NCBI GenBank assembly: GCA_037013495.1
Contig: CM072810.1
Span: 103,258,898 to 103,322,897, forward strand
Direction of reading: 5' to 3'
From: Hippophae tibetana
Lineage: Eukaryota; Streptophyta; Magnoliopsida; Rosales; Elaeagnaceae
DNA length: 64,000 nucleotides
The translations under genes and the position numbers were made by a program. Below, one piece after another: positions 35,690 to 48,633 of this stretch (its first letter is position 1; the number at the start of each line of letters is the position of its first letter). A model generated the notes under the pieces. That model was not told the DNA's origin, searched no databases, and saw only the letters and a list, made by a program, of their open reading frames with translations.

Positions 35690-36240
35690 AATATTAGCTA
35701 TCAGAGTTTCTCTCTAAAAACTCAAAGTGAATCTTGGAAAATACAAGGTTAAAAATAAAAGCTTGACTTTAAATCTTGAATTCTATGATGGGTGTCAAAA
35801 TATTTGGATGATCCAATTTTAGAGAAAGAAACTAAAAAGAAGTTAACAAAATGAGAATAATGTATGGTGATCTATTATTAGGTTCATATATATAAAATAT
35901 TACATCTATACATATTAATTACATAGGGGTACACATTTATAAGGTGTCAATAATAGTAAATACATACATAATTTGACTTAGGGTATTGAGAGATTAAACA
36001 AATAATCCTTTAATGCTTCGTACTAGTGTGGATTGGTAATGATGCTTGTTAAATTGATACTTTAAGCATGAGAAAAACTTTAAGTCTCAAATAGGTTATA
36101 TCAAGACTCATATACTTTAATAATCGGGCTTCATATCAAACCTTACGTTCAAACAATATATTTATATTTTTAATAAAAACTGATTATTTTGTGATATTAA
36201 AATTAAGTATAAGAATGTGAAATTGTCTTTTTTCCCTGTA
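35690..36240 (-). repeat. Probable LTR or leader of the Gypsy element (ends uncertain)
   Basis: Non-coding sequence upstream of the gag start, less AT-rich than the DNA beyond it. It has the position expected for leader plus LTR. A CATCCAAATATTTTGACA segment (minus strand, near 35800) could be an LTR end. No second LTR was found to confirm it. Confidence 0.35.
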
Positions 36241-37340
36241 TATATATTACTTTGCTTATGTTTTAATTTGTTTTCAATAGAGGCGATTAACACTCCACAA
36301 AAATAGTTGATTTACCATGTTTCTTTTTTAGAAGAATAAAAGTACCATTCATATACATGCTTTGTAATTAGATGTTATATATTATTCGAAAGTTTAAAAG
36401 AATATAGAATAAATTATTTAATAGTTAGAAAATAGGGATTAAATTGTTTCATTTAAAAAATATAAACAAAATTGTTATATTGTTCAAATAACATGGATTA
36501 AATTTTTTTATTTAAAGAATATAAATTAAATTATTTCATAATTAAAAAAAATTAATATAAAAATATATTTAATCTAGGATAAATATAGTCGGAACCCCCA
36601 AAATTTGTTCAAGTATCAAATAATCCCCAAATTAGAAGCTTTGTATCAAATACTTACATTGCTGGGTATAACTTAATTTCAAAGAAATATTAATTTATGT
36701 AAATGCCACAAAATAAGAGAAAATAGAAAGTTTAATTAAAATAAAAATACATAAATATAACATGGTTTTAAGAAAAAAATTCAATGTAAATATATGTGAC
36801 TTCAATCAAACCTGTTTAGTCTTCACTCTTCACCTTAGTGGAAGAAATTAACATAAAAAAATTAATTATTCAATAAAAAATGATTTTCTTATAATATTTT
36901 TATTAACATTTTTATTTATTATTTTTAATTTATCAATATTTTATTTCTTTTAATTTTGTTTTATTTTAAGGTAGATATGATTTATTTTGATTCTTTTAAT
37001 CCTTTAAAATGATTTTTTAAATAAATTAATGTAAGTGGATGTTGTTGATATTATTTTTAATTTGAGGATTTATATGATATTTTGAAAAAAATTCGGAGTG
37101 TATTCGATATTTACCCGTTAATCTAAGCTTATATCTTTGAGGCAGTCAAACAGTAACCAAGCTTCTGTCTGTGCGAGTAACTTCAATCTCTCGTATATGT
37201 GAGAAGGTAGCGTAAAATCTAAGGGCACGTATTTTCTACACATCGTACGGCTACGGTATAGCTTGAAAATTACGCTAATGTTTTTACTTAAATGTAAAGA
37301 GGGTGAGAAAAAAACCCGATCTTATACAAAGCAGAAAAAA
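36241..37340. other. AT-rich intergenic DNA with a short complex block
   Basis: No gene seen. A block at about 37120-37290 is clearly less AT-rich than its surroundings but has no long open frame and no recognisable feature. Confidence 0.5.
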
Positions 37341-37379
37341 TTGAACTAATCTATTAAATTTTGATAGTGCTTTCAACTT

Positions 37380-37765
37380 TTAGATTAACTTAAATCTAAC
37401 GATTAATAAATATATTAATTGAAATAGTTATCGGCAACTTAGTATTTAAATTATCTAAATTTATTATCTTATTATTTAAATTATCTAAATTTATTATCTT
37501 ATTATTTAAATTATTATTAATTATTTTATATTTATCTAATTATTTTAGTCATATAAATATAACTTAATATTGTGTTTATTTCACAAATTTTAATTTTAAT
37601 TATGAATTGAAATATTAATTTTTTATAAGTCTTATAATTTATTTTTTGTATTTCTCTTAATTTATATTATTCAAATCTCTAACTCTATTTCGTATAAAAT
37701 CATTTTCATTTCGTTTATACTATCACCTCATTCGTTTATTTTTCTATTTATTCTACATCAATTTA
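37380..37765 (+). repeat. Direct repeat, left copy (possible LTR of a non-autonomous element)
   Basis: Aligns along its length with 40430-40770 in the same orientation. Shared order: GATTAAT...AATTGAAAT near its start, TTATTATTAATTATTTTATATTTATC, a CATATAAATAT-like box, GAATTATGAATTxAAxxAT, TCTCTTAATTTATATT, TTCAAATCyCTAACT and TTTATTTTTCTATTTxTTCTAC. It also holds an internal duplication of about 30 bases (TTATTTAAATTATCTAAATT twice). Copies are well diverged. Confidence 0.6.
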
Positions 37766-40429
37766 ATATTATGGCAATCATATTTTGTTTTCCTAGACAA
37801 AATTATATATATAAGTTCTATCATTTTAGTGTTATTATTCTTGTATGTAAAACACAATGTTTGTATCTATTTTTTGTAAGATTAATTATTGGCGGCTCAG
37901 TATTACTTATAACACAATTTTATGTGTTTTCCTGTTACACACATTCATTCTCTTAGATTACATATATTTTATATTATTGTGTGTTTATTGTTGTGTTATT
38001 CCGTTTGAGACTTTGTTTATTACTGAGTTGTCCTATTAAGGACATGGCGTTTCTTAGTATCTGAAATACTACTCAACAAACCCTTACTAATGTGGTTGGC
38101 TAGTGTTGTAAGGGATATTACTTTCATCGGTGGTAGATGTTATCCTTGCCAACATAATTTGTAAGATGGTTGGTGATGATCTAAGAGGCTGAATATTTCT
38201 ATAAATTCCATTCTCCTACACCTTGTCTTCTTGTCCAGAATTTGTGAGAAGGTTTTACCCGTTTGACACCATACTTTATTAGTCCTTTATTGGTTTGTTT
38301 TCCTTCTAAGTGTTTGGAATGGAACACACTGTGTAAATCTATAGGACAAATATTATATATGAGTCTCTCTCATATTTTTCAAACACGGGGTTAAGTGAAA
38401 AAATGTTAGATTGAATGAAGTTTTATTAAAAGTTAAAATGCTTGTTGGCTAGTGGAGAGTCAAGTCATTTCAAGGAGTATCTCGCAATGTCATGTTGCCG
38501 TGTGTCGACTTGTAATTGCAAGAGTCCAGTAGTTCCCATAGGTGATGAGTCTATATGGTTGTGTGACGTGTGTCAGTTGGTACTTGCATTGATGCAATAG
38601 TTCCCATATGTGAGGAGTATAAGAGGTGGTATGCTATATGTTAGTTGGGTATTACAAGGTTACAATGTGTATGCATGTTAGAAGGTTGAGTTATTAATAA
38701 TCGGTCACATAACGTGATGATAAAGCTTCAGGGATGAGCTTGAATATACTTGGATCAGGTACTGTGTTAACAACAAGAGAGAAAAACTTAAGCGTAGTTA
38801 AGGCATGTGTCCCAATTTGTAGTAATATTTGCATTTATATTTTCATCGAGTTATATATTGTTGATTTACTTTTTAGTGAATTAATTGTCATTGAGTAGTT
38901 GCTTTAAATAACCCAAAAATGTTATTAGTTGGATTTGTCTTTACCTCATTGCATATTGTGTTATGTATAAACACATGATATGATAATACAATCATCATTT
39001 ATCGAATATGTTCTCGTATAAGATGTCTTAAAGTGATTGAAAATCCTTTATAGTTTTTCTAGTATGTTTGCCTGCTTCACATGATGCATGATGTTTTCCA
39101 TGTTAATGCATATTGTTAGCTTGGACATAAGTCTATGAGGCACACTGTCACTAGTGTCACTAGTGTATTTACTGTAATTTCTTTTCATCTACTATTTTTT
39201 ATGATATGTTGAATTATACATGTTATTTTTATTATCATATATTTGTAGTGTTATCTGTTTAATTCACGTTCTAAGGTCTGTTTGGTGTAGTTGAAATAGA
39301 ACTCATAAAAAGATTTCATGGGTTGCTATATTTATTCTTATTTAGGTCACAGAAGTCTATTTGGATCACAAGTATAATTCATATATATGTAATTATTAAT
39401 ATGTATGTAACTCTAAATATCCTATCTTTATTTATTAAAAAAAGATTTTTTTAATCCGAAAAAAATAACAAAATCATAAATCCATAATCATTCTCTTATT
39501 CGTGAGCCATCATTAGCCTTAACATTGCTATCGCTCGTCACTATCCCTTACAAACCTACATTCAAAATTGGAATTTTGTTACTGTCCAACCCTTGCTATT
39601 AGCACCTCCATCGGAGGTCACTGACCACTACAAAATCCAATAAACTCAAAATGTCTAGCTTATCCCTTGTTATTATTGACGCCCCCTTTGGACACTTCCG
39701 TGAGTATAACTTCCCAAGCCTCCAATTGGTCAAGTCCAAGTGTTCCCTCTACTTGAATCTGTCGTAATCATCTTTCACTTGTATACCGCCATAGTTTTGT
39801 TAAGCTTTTCACGCAACAATCCATATACCATTGCCTTTGTCATCGACAATTGTTACCACCAATAAAATAACCTTATTGTTGACTATCCAATGAAACACTG
39901 ACCACCATCATCCAATACCTCCATTGGAAATCGATGCCAATTAATAAAAAAAAAGTTATGAAAAAGAAAATTTCTAAAAAAATTACAATTTATATTATTT
40001 TTTTTGTTTTGTAAGTTGATAATTTTTGTTTCCAGAAGATTTAAAAACTTAAATAAAAACATGTTACCTTCAAATCACAAGAAAAAATAGCTCATTTATT
40101 GAAGTATTAAGGCAAGAAATGAACTCTCACATGAATTCACTTACAAAGAAAATGTCATTTTCAGAAAAAGTTGTCTTAGACAACATTCCTTTTGATAGAT
40201 ATATGTCCAAATATAATTGAGTTCTCAATTTTTTTAATGAATTTTTTCACACTACTTAAATCAAGCTTAAAACTTGAGCTAATTATATATATTTTTGTTT
40301 CATACTCATTTCAATACGATACATTATAATTGCTAATGTGTATAATTATTTTTTATAAAATTTTGATTATTAATCTATGATTATACAATTTTTTAAGAGT
40401 CGAATTTTTCTCAAAAATTAATGCAAATG
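37766..40429. other. Interior between the direct repeats, no coding capacity recognised
   Basis: About 2.7 kb with mixed composition. It holds a local duplication near 38490-38620 (GTTCCCATA-TGTGAGGAGT-like segment twice, about 75 bases apart) and a less AT-rich block at 39560-39930. No retrotransposon domain was recognised, so if the flanking repeats are LTRs this would be a non-autonomous element. Confidence 0.4.
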
Positions 40430-40770
40430 TAACAATAGATTAATTGAAATCATTATCAGTTATCTAGCATTTAAATTTAGATTTATTATTCAGTTAATTA
40501 AGTAATTATTTAGGATTATTATTAATTATTTTATATTTATCAAGTTTGTTATTTTAATCCTATAAATATACCTTGTATCATACTTATATCATAGATTTGA
40601 ATTATGAATTAAAGCATATTTTTTTAATATTATTTCTATTATGTCATTCTCTTAATTTATATTTTTCAAATCCCTAACTTTAATTTTTTTTAAATTTCTT
40701 TTCCTTCGTCTATATTCTTAACCCTATCGTTTATCTTTTTATTTGTTCTACGTTAATTGAAATGATAAAT
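40430..40770 (+). repeat. Direct repeat, right copy
   Basis: Partner of 37380-37765, described there. The repeats are about 3.05 kb apart, start to start. Confidence 0.6.
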
Positions 40771-41600
40771 TCTCAATTCATTAAATTCATATTAGTTGGT
40801 ACATTAGATAGTCAATGGAATAAAATTAAATAATTTTTTAATTTATCACTTTTATTATACACTTATTCTTAATTTACTTTAACTTATAAAACCAATAATT
40901 TTTTTAATGTAATTGAATAGTTTTTTTCATATTTATGACATAATTTTAAATTTAAATAAAATATTTTAATGTCATTGAATCATTCTTTTCACATTTATGT
41001 CATAATTTTAAATTTATGTTGACTTAAAAATTATAATATTACAAAATGTATTAATTTATATTATTATTGTGATATTTGTTATTACATATCTAATACTTGT
41101 ATATGGATGGTAAATAAAAATATCATAATTAAAACAACTTAAAAAATATTTAAAATATATTATATATTAGATTGTTTCAATCTAATTTATTTAATTAATA
41201 AATTGAATCAAATAAAATATGTGATCGCATCATATGAAAATTTTGCATTAAATTATATGAATGACATATTAAATGAGCTGAAATACAATCGTTTCCAACT
41301 AATAAACACATATACTTAATTAGGTAATTTGGTATTTTAAATAAAACTCTATGATAACTTATTATGCAATTTGTTTATTAAAAAAAATAAAACTCACTAT
41401 GCAATTTTCATGTAAAAATTCTTTTTTCAATAAAAACATACTCCTAATTTAATGGTTTCAATCCTTATTCTTTACCCTAAATATCGTTTTGAGACTGCAA
41501 TTGTTTTTTAGTCTGTATTTGGCGGTTACGGGGCTACGGGTACACAGTCTCTACAAAAAAAAGATAAAAGAAAAAGAAAAAAAAAACGAAATATAGAGAA
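40771..41600. other. AT-rich upstream region of the CCCH gene
   Basis: Very AT-rich; no gene seen. The last 150 bases before 41600 become purine-rich and lead into the probable 5' UTR of the CCCH gene. Confidence 0.5.
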
Positions 41601-41670
41601 AATACAAGAAGACGGAGATTGTGAGAGCAAAGCAACAAAGCTCAATACCAGACCGTACGGTCTTGGGGGG

Positions 41671-41695
41671 AGAGAGAGAGAGAGAGAGAGAGAGA
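41671..41695 (+). repeat. (GA)n microsatellite in the probable 5' UTR of the CCCH gene
   Basis: An uninterrupted GA repeat of about 12 units after a short G run, 170 bases before the start codon. GA/CT tracts are common in plant 5' leaders and promoters; whether it regulates this gene is unknown. Confidence 0.85.
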
Positions 41696-41863
41696 TTTTG
41701 GGGGGAAAGCTCTAAGCTTTGTACTGAAAATTGTCTCTGCCTCCCATTTTGGTCTAACCCCAGAGTAGTGTAGATTTTTGTAAAATTTCAATTTTTTTTT
41801 TACTTTTCCCATTTCCGTTGAGTCGCAGTAGGTGTACAGAAAACCCATTTAGAGCTCGTTTCC

Positions 41864-44800
41864 ATGGAGTTGTATGGCCGAAGCCCAGCGAGGAATGTGT
41901 CTAATCCGGGCCATCACTCGGAATGGAGCCCCGAAGGCGGCGATACTGGGCTCGAAGGTATTATTCTGATTTTGATGTGTGTAAGGTTACTGTTTGTATG
42001 CTTTATTATATCCTTATTTATATTGTGAGTTTCTAGGGTTTTTCATTTTTTCTGGAATGTGTTTTTTTTGTGATTTGATTTCCTTTTTGGGTGAATTGTA
42101 GAATCGATGTGGCCATTGGGGTTGAGGAACAGCGAATCATATCCCGAGCGTCCAGGGGTTCCTAACTGTGTGTATTATATGCGAACCGGGTACTGTGGAT
42201 ATGGTAACCGGTGCCGATACAACCATCCCCATGATCGCGCCGCGGTAAATCACTGTTCTTTGTAGATTTTCAATAGTATTGATATCTAAAATGTGGCTTT
42301 TCAATGTTATGTTTGACTATTGATCGACTATTCTCTGAAGTGCTTATTATGGAGCTTCTACTAGTTATGTGTTTTGGGCGTTTCTGATCGGTTAACTTGT
42401 TTCTGATACTGATGCGGATATCTAAGAGCCATTTATTAATTGCGGGACCCAAAAGCTGAGTGAAAAGTGGATGCATTTGGATGTTTATGTATTTTATGGA
42501 AATGATGGAAATTACCTAATATGGGCACGAGTTTTTGCGAGAAATTCACAACCTACAGGTTGGAATATACGAAATACTAATGTGGTAATTTAAACTTGGT
42601 TACATCTCATGCAACCAAGTTACTCGTGTAAGGGAGTCATAAATGTGTATAACTCGGTTACATGGGTGTGTAACCAAGTTGTTACATTGTGAAACTTGGA
42701 TATCTCAACTTTCCTTGTGAATTTCTTTCAAACTCATACCTATCTTGTGAGTTTGCCAATTTTTTATGGTTAATAACCTCAGGCTCTGAGTTTAGTTCAG
42801 ATCTGCTTAAATTTGCCCCACTTGGAGCGGAAAAATGTGATGTTTGTTTTTATTTGAATTTAAAGCTGGCCAAATTGATGTTATTACTTAATCTGCTGTT
42901 TAATGATTCTCTTAGGTTGCAGCAACTGTGAGGGCTACAGGGGAGTATCCTGAGCGAGTAGGAGAACCTGTTTGTCAGGTAAATGATTGTAGGATTATTA
43001 ATCTAATAACGTTCTGGTCTTTTGACAATCATACTTGACAAAGTAGATACTTAGAAGTCTACTAGTTAGTGTGTAATTTATTTTTCTATACCTCGAGAAC
43101 TTCCTTTAAACTTGTTTAAAACATGCGTGCAGTACTATTTAAAAACTGGAACCTGTAAATTCGGTGCGTCCTGCAAGTTTCATCATCCGAAACATGTAGG
43201 TGGAACTTTGAGCCAAGTGCCACTAAATACCCTTGGATATCCTTTACGACCGGTTTGATTTCTTTCTCCATCTTTCTTTTTATTTTCTCTCAATCTCTCT
43301 ACTATGAACACTTAAACAGACAGCTAAGTTCATGAGCTTGTTTGTTTAAGTACTGGTTTAATTGCAAATTTGAAAATATCGTGTAATTTCACAAACTTTA
43401 CTTACAGGGTGAGACAGAGTGCTCCTACTATTTGAAAACGGGGCAATGCAAATTTGGTATAAGTTGTAAATTCCATCACCCTCAGCCAGCTGGCACATCA
43501 GTGCCTTCTTCTGCACCTCAGTTTTATCCACCGGTGCAGCCACCTTCAGTTGCCACTCCTGACCAATTTGGGGCAGCATCCACAAACTTGAGGATGCCCA
43601 GGCCTCCATTATTACCTGGTTCATATGTGCAAGGTGCTTATGGTCCTGTGCTGTTCCCTCCTGGAGTCGTTCCTTTACCTGGGTGGAATCCTTATCCGGT
43701 ATGATAAGAATGTAGTTGTATTGGTATATGCTTAAAAAGAAAAAAGGTGCACATCACCAATATTATAATATATAACTGGGTAACATGATGCAGGCATCTG
43801 TAAGCCCAGTATTGTCACCTGGTGCTCGACCTACAGTTGGAGCAACTTCCTTGTATGGAATGACACAGCTATCTTCTTCAACACCCACACTTCCAAGACC
43901 TTATCCATCATTACCTTCATCTGTTGGTACTCCAAGTAGTGGTCCTAAGGAACAAATATATCCAGACAGGCCTGGCGAACCTGAATGTCAGTACTACTTG
44001 AAAACGGGGGACTGTAAATTTGGATCATTGTGTCGGTTTCATCACCCCCGTGAACGTGTTGTGCCAATGACAAACTGCCTTCTCAGCCCATTCGGTCTCC
44101 CGTTGCGTCCGGTATGCAAAGAACTCAAGTTGTTTTATGATTTTTTTCCTGCTTTAGAAAATCAAACTTTATATTGTGAAATTGGATTAGATGTTCTAGA
44201 CTTATCTAGCTTTATGGTTCAATCTATTATGCCTAATTATGAATTTATGTCAAGCTACTAAACCTGTATTTAGTTGCTTCTAATAATTAGATTGACTTGT
44301 ATATATATATATATATATTTTTTAAAACTTGCATTGCATCATGCCAATTCTTGAAACGTCTAAATATTTTATGAATTACTTTATTCATTAAGCCTGAGTC
44401 TGCTTACCCATATCAAGTTATTATTATTATTTTTTTCCTTCTCTTCTTCTTCCTTCTCAGTAATAATATATGGTAGTTCTTTTTTACATAATAATTGGAA
44501 GCCTATTGGTGGCTCTTTTTTGTGCATGAAATTTCTCTGATGATGATGCTTCTGAAATAACTGTTAGGATCTAATTCAAGTAGCTGTATTTTGTGGATTT
44601 TCATTAGAAAGTGTGGAAAAATGTAATATAAGTTCAAAGAGATTTGATGAATTTTCTTCCAGGGGTATTATTTACTCACTTTTAGTTTCATGTTAGCCTG
44701 TTGGGATAAGTGTTTTAATTTTACATGGGGAGAGGTAGATAAAGGTTTCGGATGATTTTTTTAACGAAAATCAGTTGAAGATGCTGGTCAAATCACTCTT

Positions 44801-45532
44801 AAATATAAATATACAACCTCTGCATCATCATTGTCATTACCTTTTGCATCACATGTTCTGCCTTATTGTATTATGATAAATGCTTATGACGAATTGTTTT
44901 TTTTCTCGTTGGTTGTGGATCTGAATACTGTTAACTGAGACTTTGAGCATATATCATTCAAGACCAACATTATTATGCTGCAAATATTATCATAGAAAGA
45001 TTTCTGGTGCAATTAGCTTTATATGTCGAGCATGTTGTGTATTACTTGTTACAATTCTATATTCTCATGTTGATGTTCCTTTGAAATTAAAGTTCCATGC
45101 TGGGAATTTATTTTGAATCTTATTTTCTAAAAACAGGGCATGCAACCTTGTAATTTCTACTTGCAACATGGGCAATGCAAATTTGGATCAACCTGTAAAT
45201 TTGATCACCCAATGGGGAGATACAATCCTTCGACCTCTTCTCTCATTGACACGCAAGTTGCTTCATACCCTGTTGGTTCTTTGCTTGCCACTCTAGTTCC
45301 TTCATCAACTTCATCAGGGTATCGTCCTGAACTATTTTCAGGGTCCAAAATGGAATCTTTTTCAACCAGAATGCCATCTTCTGGGAACACTTCAAATAGC
45401 TCAGTTGGTCTAATGTTCTCTCAAACTGGGTCTGTTTCACATTCTGATGTGCAACTTTCAGGTCCGAATCTTGTCCCTTTAAGCAGCAACAGAAGCACAA
45501 GACAAAGTGGTGATGTTCGCCATACGAACTAA
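41864..45532 (+). CDS. CCCH zinc finger protein, ZFN/C3H58-like, five fingers, 474 residues
   Basis: Plant-specific protein with tandem C-x8-C-x5-C-x3-H zinc fingers, a fold that binds RNA or DNA. Exons: 41864-41957, 42102-42244, 42916-42978, 43133-43252, 43408-43698, 43794-44111, 45137-45532; all introns are GT-AG and the 1425 bases keep frame. Fingers begin at C54, C99, C145, C302 and C348; each has the CxYYLKTGxC-KFGxxC-xxxH pattern, the first being [20 protein letters not shown]. Fingers 1-3 are clustered, 4-5 follow a proline/serine-rich linker of about 135 residues, and each is preceded by a GEPxC or PGxxxC lead, typical of the family. The C-terminal about 105 residues are serine-rich and disordered. 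Start chosen because [11 protein letters not shown] and the following [14 protein letters not shown] match the family N-terminus. Its last exon is duplicated at 48979. Compared with that copy it lacks two codons after HPMG. Confidence 0.94.
44300..44320. repeat. (TA)n microsatellite in CCCH-gene intron
   Basis: Simple TA repeat in the last intron of the CCCH gene. Confidence 0.8.
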
Positions 45533-45970
45533 TGTAAAACTTGAGGCTGGTTTTCATTATCATCCTCTTGGTGGGGATCATCCTCAGTCCCTGCCGGTTT
45601 AGACCTCCGAGTACTGGTCTAGCAATCAATTGTTAAAAGGATTCACATCTTATACATAGTCAAGATCTGCCAATCAAATCAGCCCATACTAGGTTTACAT
45701 TGTTTATGCTCGTGATATATGCTACTGTAGATTGTCTCAAATAAATTTTTAACAGAAAGTTCTGTATGTTTTCACTCTATTCTGAGTATTTATTATTCAA
45801 AGTATTGATACTAAATCCTCCTTTTGCTTTGACGTTGTGTACATAACTGTGCCCTTTATCTTTCCTTTTTTTCTCGTCAGTTCCATCTTATGTTGTATGG
45901 CTGTATCATTGTGCCTTCTGTGGCTCCATTTAAATTGTTGGTTTTATTTCATCAGAAGTGCGTGTTGTCC
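44780..45970 (+). repeat. Duplicated segment, gene-linked copy (last intron end, last exon, 3' flank)
   Basis: About 1.19 kb nearly identical to 48634-49841 in the same orientation. It covers the last 357 bases of the final intron, the complete last exon and about 440 bases of 3' flank. The match begins at GATGCT and ends at TGTTGTCC in both copies. Confidence 0.93.
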
Positions 45971-47630
45971 AAACTCTGATCATGTATTGAAAGTGATAAT
46001 TGTTTTTAATTGTTCGCTTGTCTAGGAGTTTTATCGAAGGCTATGGGAAGATGTGTTTCATCCTCTTAAGACTGGCCGTTAATGGTTTTTATATTGGGTG
46101 CGGTGTCGGGTTAGTTTATTAACTTTAGTTAGTAGTACACTTTATTTCATTATTTTTGAAAATGGTACCTTAAAAGTCTATTACCTTTTAAACATATTGC
46201 ACCATAATTTTCTGTTAAAATAAACAGTGATAAATTGATAACATATGGAGAAAGAGATTATGAAATAGAAAAATTACACGTGGAAATCTTAGTCACTCAA
46301 TAGAGTTTACTAATTAAAACAAAAATTGTAGATACTCTCAGCAAAAGCTAAAGAAATACAAAGAAGTATATAAAACCTTACTAGCGTTGGCACATACTTA
46401 GAATTCCCAGTAGAAAGCTGAAATTTTTGCTCCTAACACGCACATATATTTATTTAAAATTTAAAATGAAATATAGAGGATAGATTTGTGGTGTTTTATA
46501 TAAGTTAAAAAAAAATTTATAGTTAAAACTTTAAAAAGACAATGGTTACCTTGTGGTGTAAACAGAAACATATGGTGTTCTAATTTGAAAGCTAGTATAC
46601 TTTTAAGGTACTATCTAAAAAATAATTGATTAAATTGTATCATTATCCTAACTTACTGGACTGCTGGGATATTTTTTCCTTTAATGATCATGCCAAAGAA
46701 AGAGGCTTGTTGCCATGGGGAAAGATCTTGATAAGCTATGTATATTTCATCTCGTTGAAGATTAGAATCTTGTCAAAACTGGAACATCTATCTGTTGATT
46801 CTAAATATGGTCAATTTACATCAAATTTTGCAAGTGGCAATGATTGATGTTTGGTTTACATTTAGTTTAGTTTTACAATGAATTTGGTTTTAATATTTCC
46901 TAAGGAGTGTTGTGTGATTCATCATAAAGGAAAGGGGAAAAAGGGAAAAAGGAAATGTGTGATATTCGTAAATAAGTTTTGTATGTGCTTGACATGAATC
47001 AACCATTTTCCATATTTTATGGCACTTTGTGAGTGTGGAGGCCATTCTGTCCGGAGCAAACGATCAAATAATCAACTATTTAGTTACCATCTTATGGTCT
47101 CTAGAAAATTAAACTCAATATAACTTATCAATAATAACATATCATATTATTTACTTTAAATTTTAAATATCAAATAGTATTTTTTTATATTTGAAAGCTC
47201 TCTCATGCATATATCATCACATAAAATGAAAAAAATAGAGTAAAATTTGTATAATTTTAGATTGAATGCTAAATTGATAATGTTGTGATATTCAAGTAAT
47301 TGTTGGACAACTTAATAACACGTACCAATTATACCGTGACTAATATATTCATCAAGTGATAAAAAATATTTGAGAACATATAACAAATTTAAATATTAAA
47401 TGAGATTTAATGGGTAAAATTTTAACATTGAATGAATCTATTTAGTTAAAAATTTAACTTGAAAGATGTGATTATGAAAGTAGAGTCATAGTGTATTTTT
47501 GTACTTAATATTTATTCTTTTTATTCAATAAGTAATATATTTAGGATTAAAAATATTAAAATATGAATTTTTTTAATGAAAAGAGATGAAAATATATATT
47601 TTGAAATTTTTATGAATTTTTTAATACAGG
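45971..47630. other. Spacer between the duplicated segments
   Basis: No gene recognised. AT-rich from about 47090; nothing like the LTR ends of a known element was seen. Confidence 0.5.
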
Positions 47631-48000
47631 ATCAATCAGAACACACCACATGGATGCCACATAAGCACGAGAATTGACCAATCGTCTCCATTTGGATGTC
47701 ATGCAAGCAAATATGATCAATTGGAGCGCACCACGGGTGCCAAGTGATACAGGTCTTACCACGTGTTGACACAACGTTCAATCTATGTTTCACTAAGTAG
47801 TTAACGAGGGTACCAAGTGTCGTCACATGATTTGTCTGTTCGTTCCATCTGGGCATCACGTAATCTGTATCCACGCATCATAGCACGCCACATGGTGCTG
47901 ACTCAGAACACGCTGACCCACGACCAGTCTGCCCCACCATGTGTTACGTGTTGATTCGTCCAATTTTTCTCTTCTACCACGTGTCAAAATTGCATTAGCC
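47631..48000. other. GC-richer block with repeated CACGTG-like motifs
   Basis: A sharply bounded island in AT-rich DNA. It contains CCACGTGTTGAC near 47760, TACCACGTGTCAAA near 47976, TTACGTGTTGATTC near 47943 and several CCACATGG / CACCATGTG variants. These look like diverged copies of a short motif of the G-box (CACGTG) type. No coding frame is convincing. It may be part of a transposable element or a cluster of binding sites. Confidence 0.5.
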
Positions 48001-48633
48001 AGTGTTGTTTAATTTATTTTTTTCATCTCACCCTTTGATTTATAGTTGATCTAACGGTCCAAATTCCATCTAAGTCTAATTTAACCACCTAGTTACCCTA
48101 AAAATCCTAACGAGTCAAAAATTAACTTTTTTATTTTATTTTTGGAGCCAAGAAGAGAGAGAAATACATAATTTTAAAAAAAAAAATACAATTTTGATGG
48201 ATATTCAAGAGAAGATTGATATTACAATTTAAGATATTAATTGTATTTATTCTTCTTCTCCTTTCTTTATTAATTTTTATGTCTTATTTTATGAAAAATA
48301 TGAGATTTATGAACAAAATTGTGTATAGTTAATTTATTAATTTTGGAATCTTGTGAATCTAATTTTTTAAATATAATGATATAATATTTTACCACAATTA
48401 TGATTTTAATTTAATTATATTATTTAATCTAATTTTTATACTATTAATTATCTCGCTAACAATTGATCTATAAAGATAATTAAATATATTTTAGAGAATT
48501 ATTTAATTGTTTATATTAATTAAATAATATGTATAATTCTTATCTATGTGTTCCATAATTGATGAAATTAATGAATAATATATAATTTAATTGATATTAT
48601 AATATAATTAGGTTAATTACATTAAATGAATAT
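48001..48633. other. AT-rich DNA, nothing recognised
   Basis: AT-rich sequence between the GC-richer block and the duplicated exon segment. No feature seen. Confidence 0.6.

Noticed and set aside
39283-39375. MITE with GGTCTGTTTGGT terminal repeat
   Set aside because: The word GGTCTGTTTGGT at about 39283 resembles hAT-type MITE ends, but no inverted partner was found nearby, only a similar direct GTCTATTTGG.
45205-45629. Minus-strand 128-codon frame across the CCCH last exon (and 49091-49474 in the orphan)
   Set aside because: Antisense to a confirmed exon; its conservation between copies follows from the DNA duplication.
47632-47874. Minus-strand 80-codon frame in the CACGTG-rich island
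   Set aside because: The repeats give an open frame by composition; no domain or gene structure supports it.
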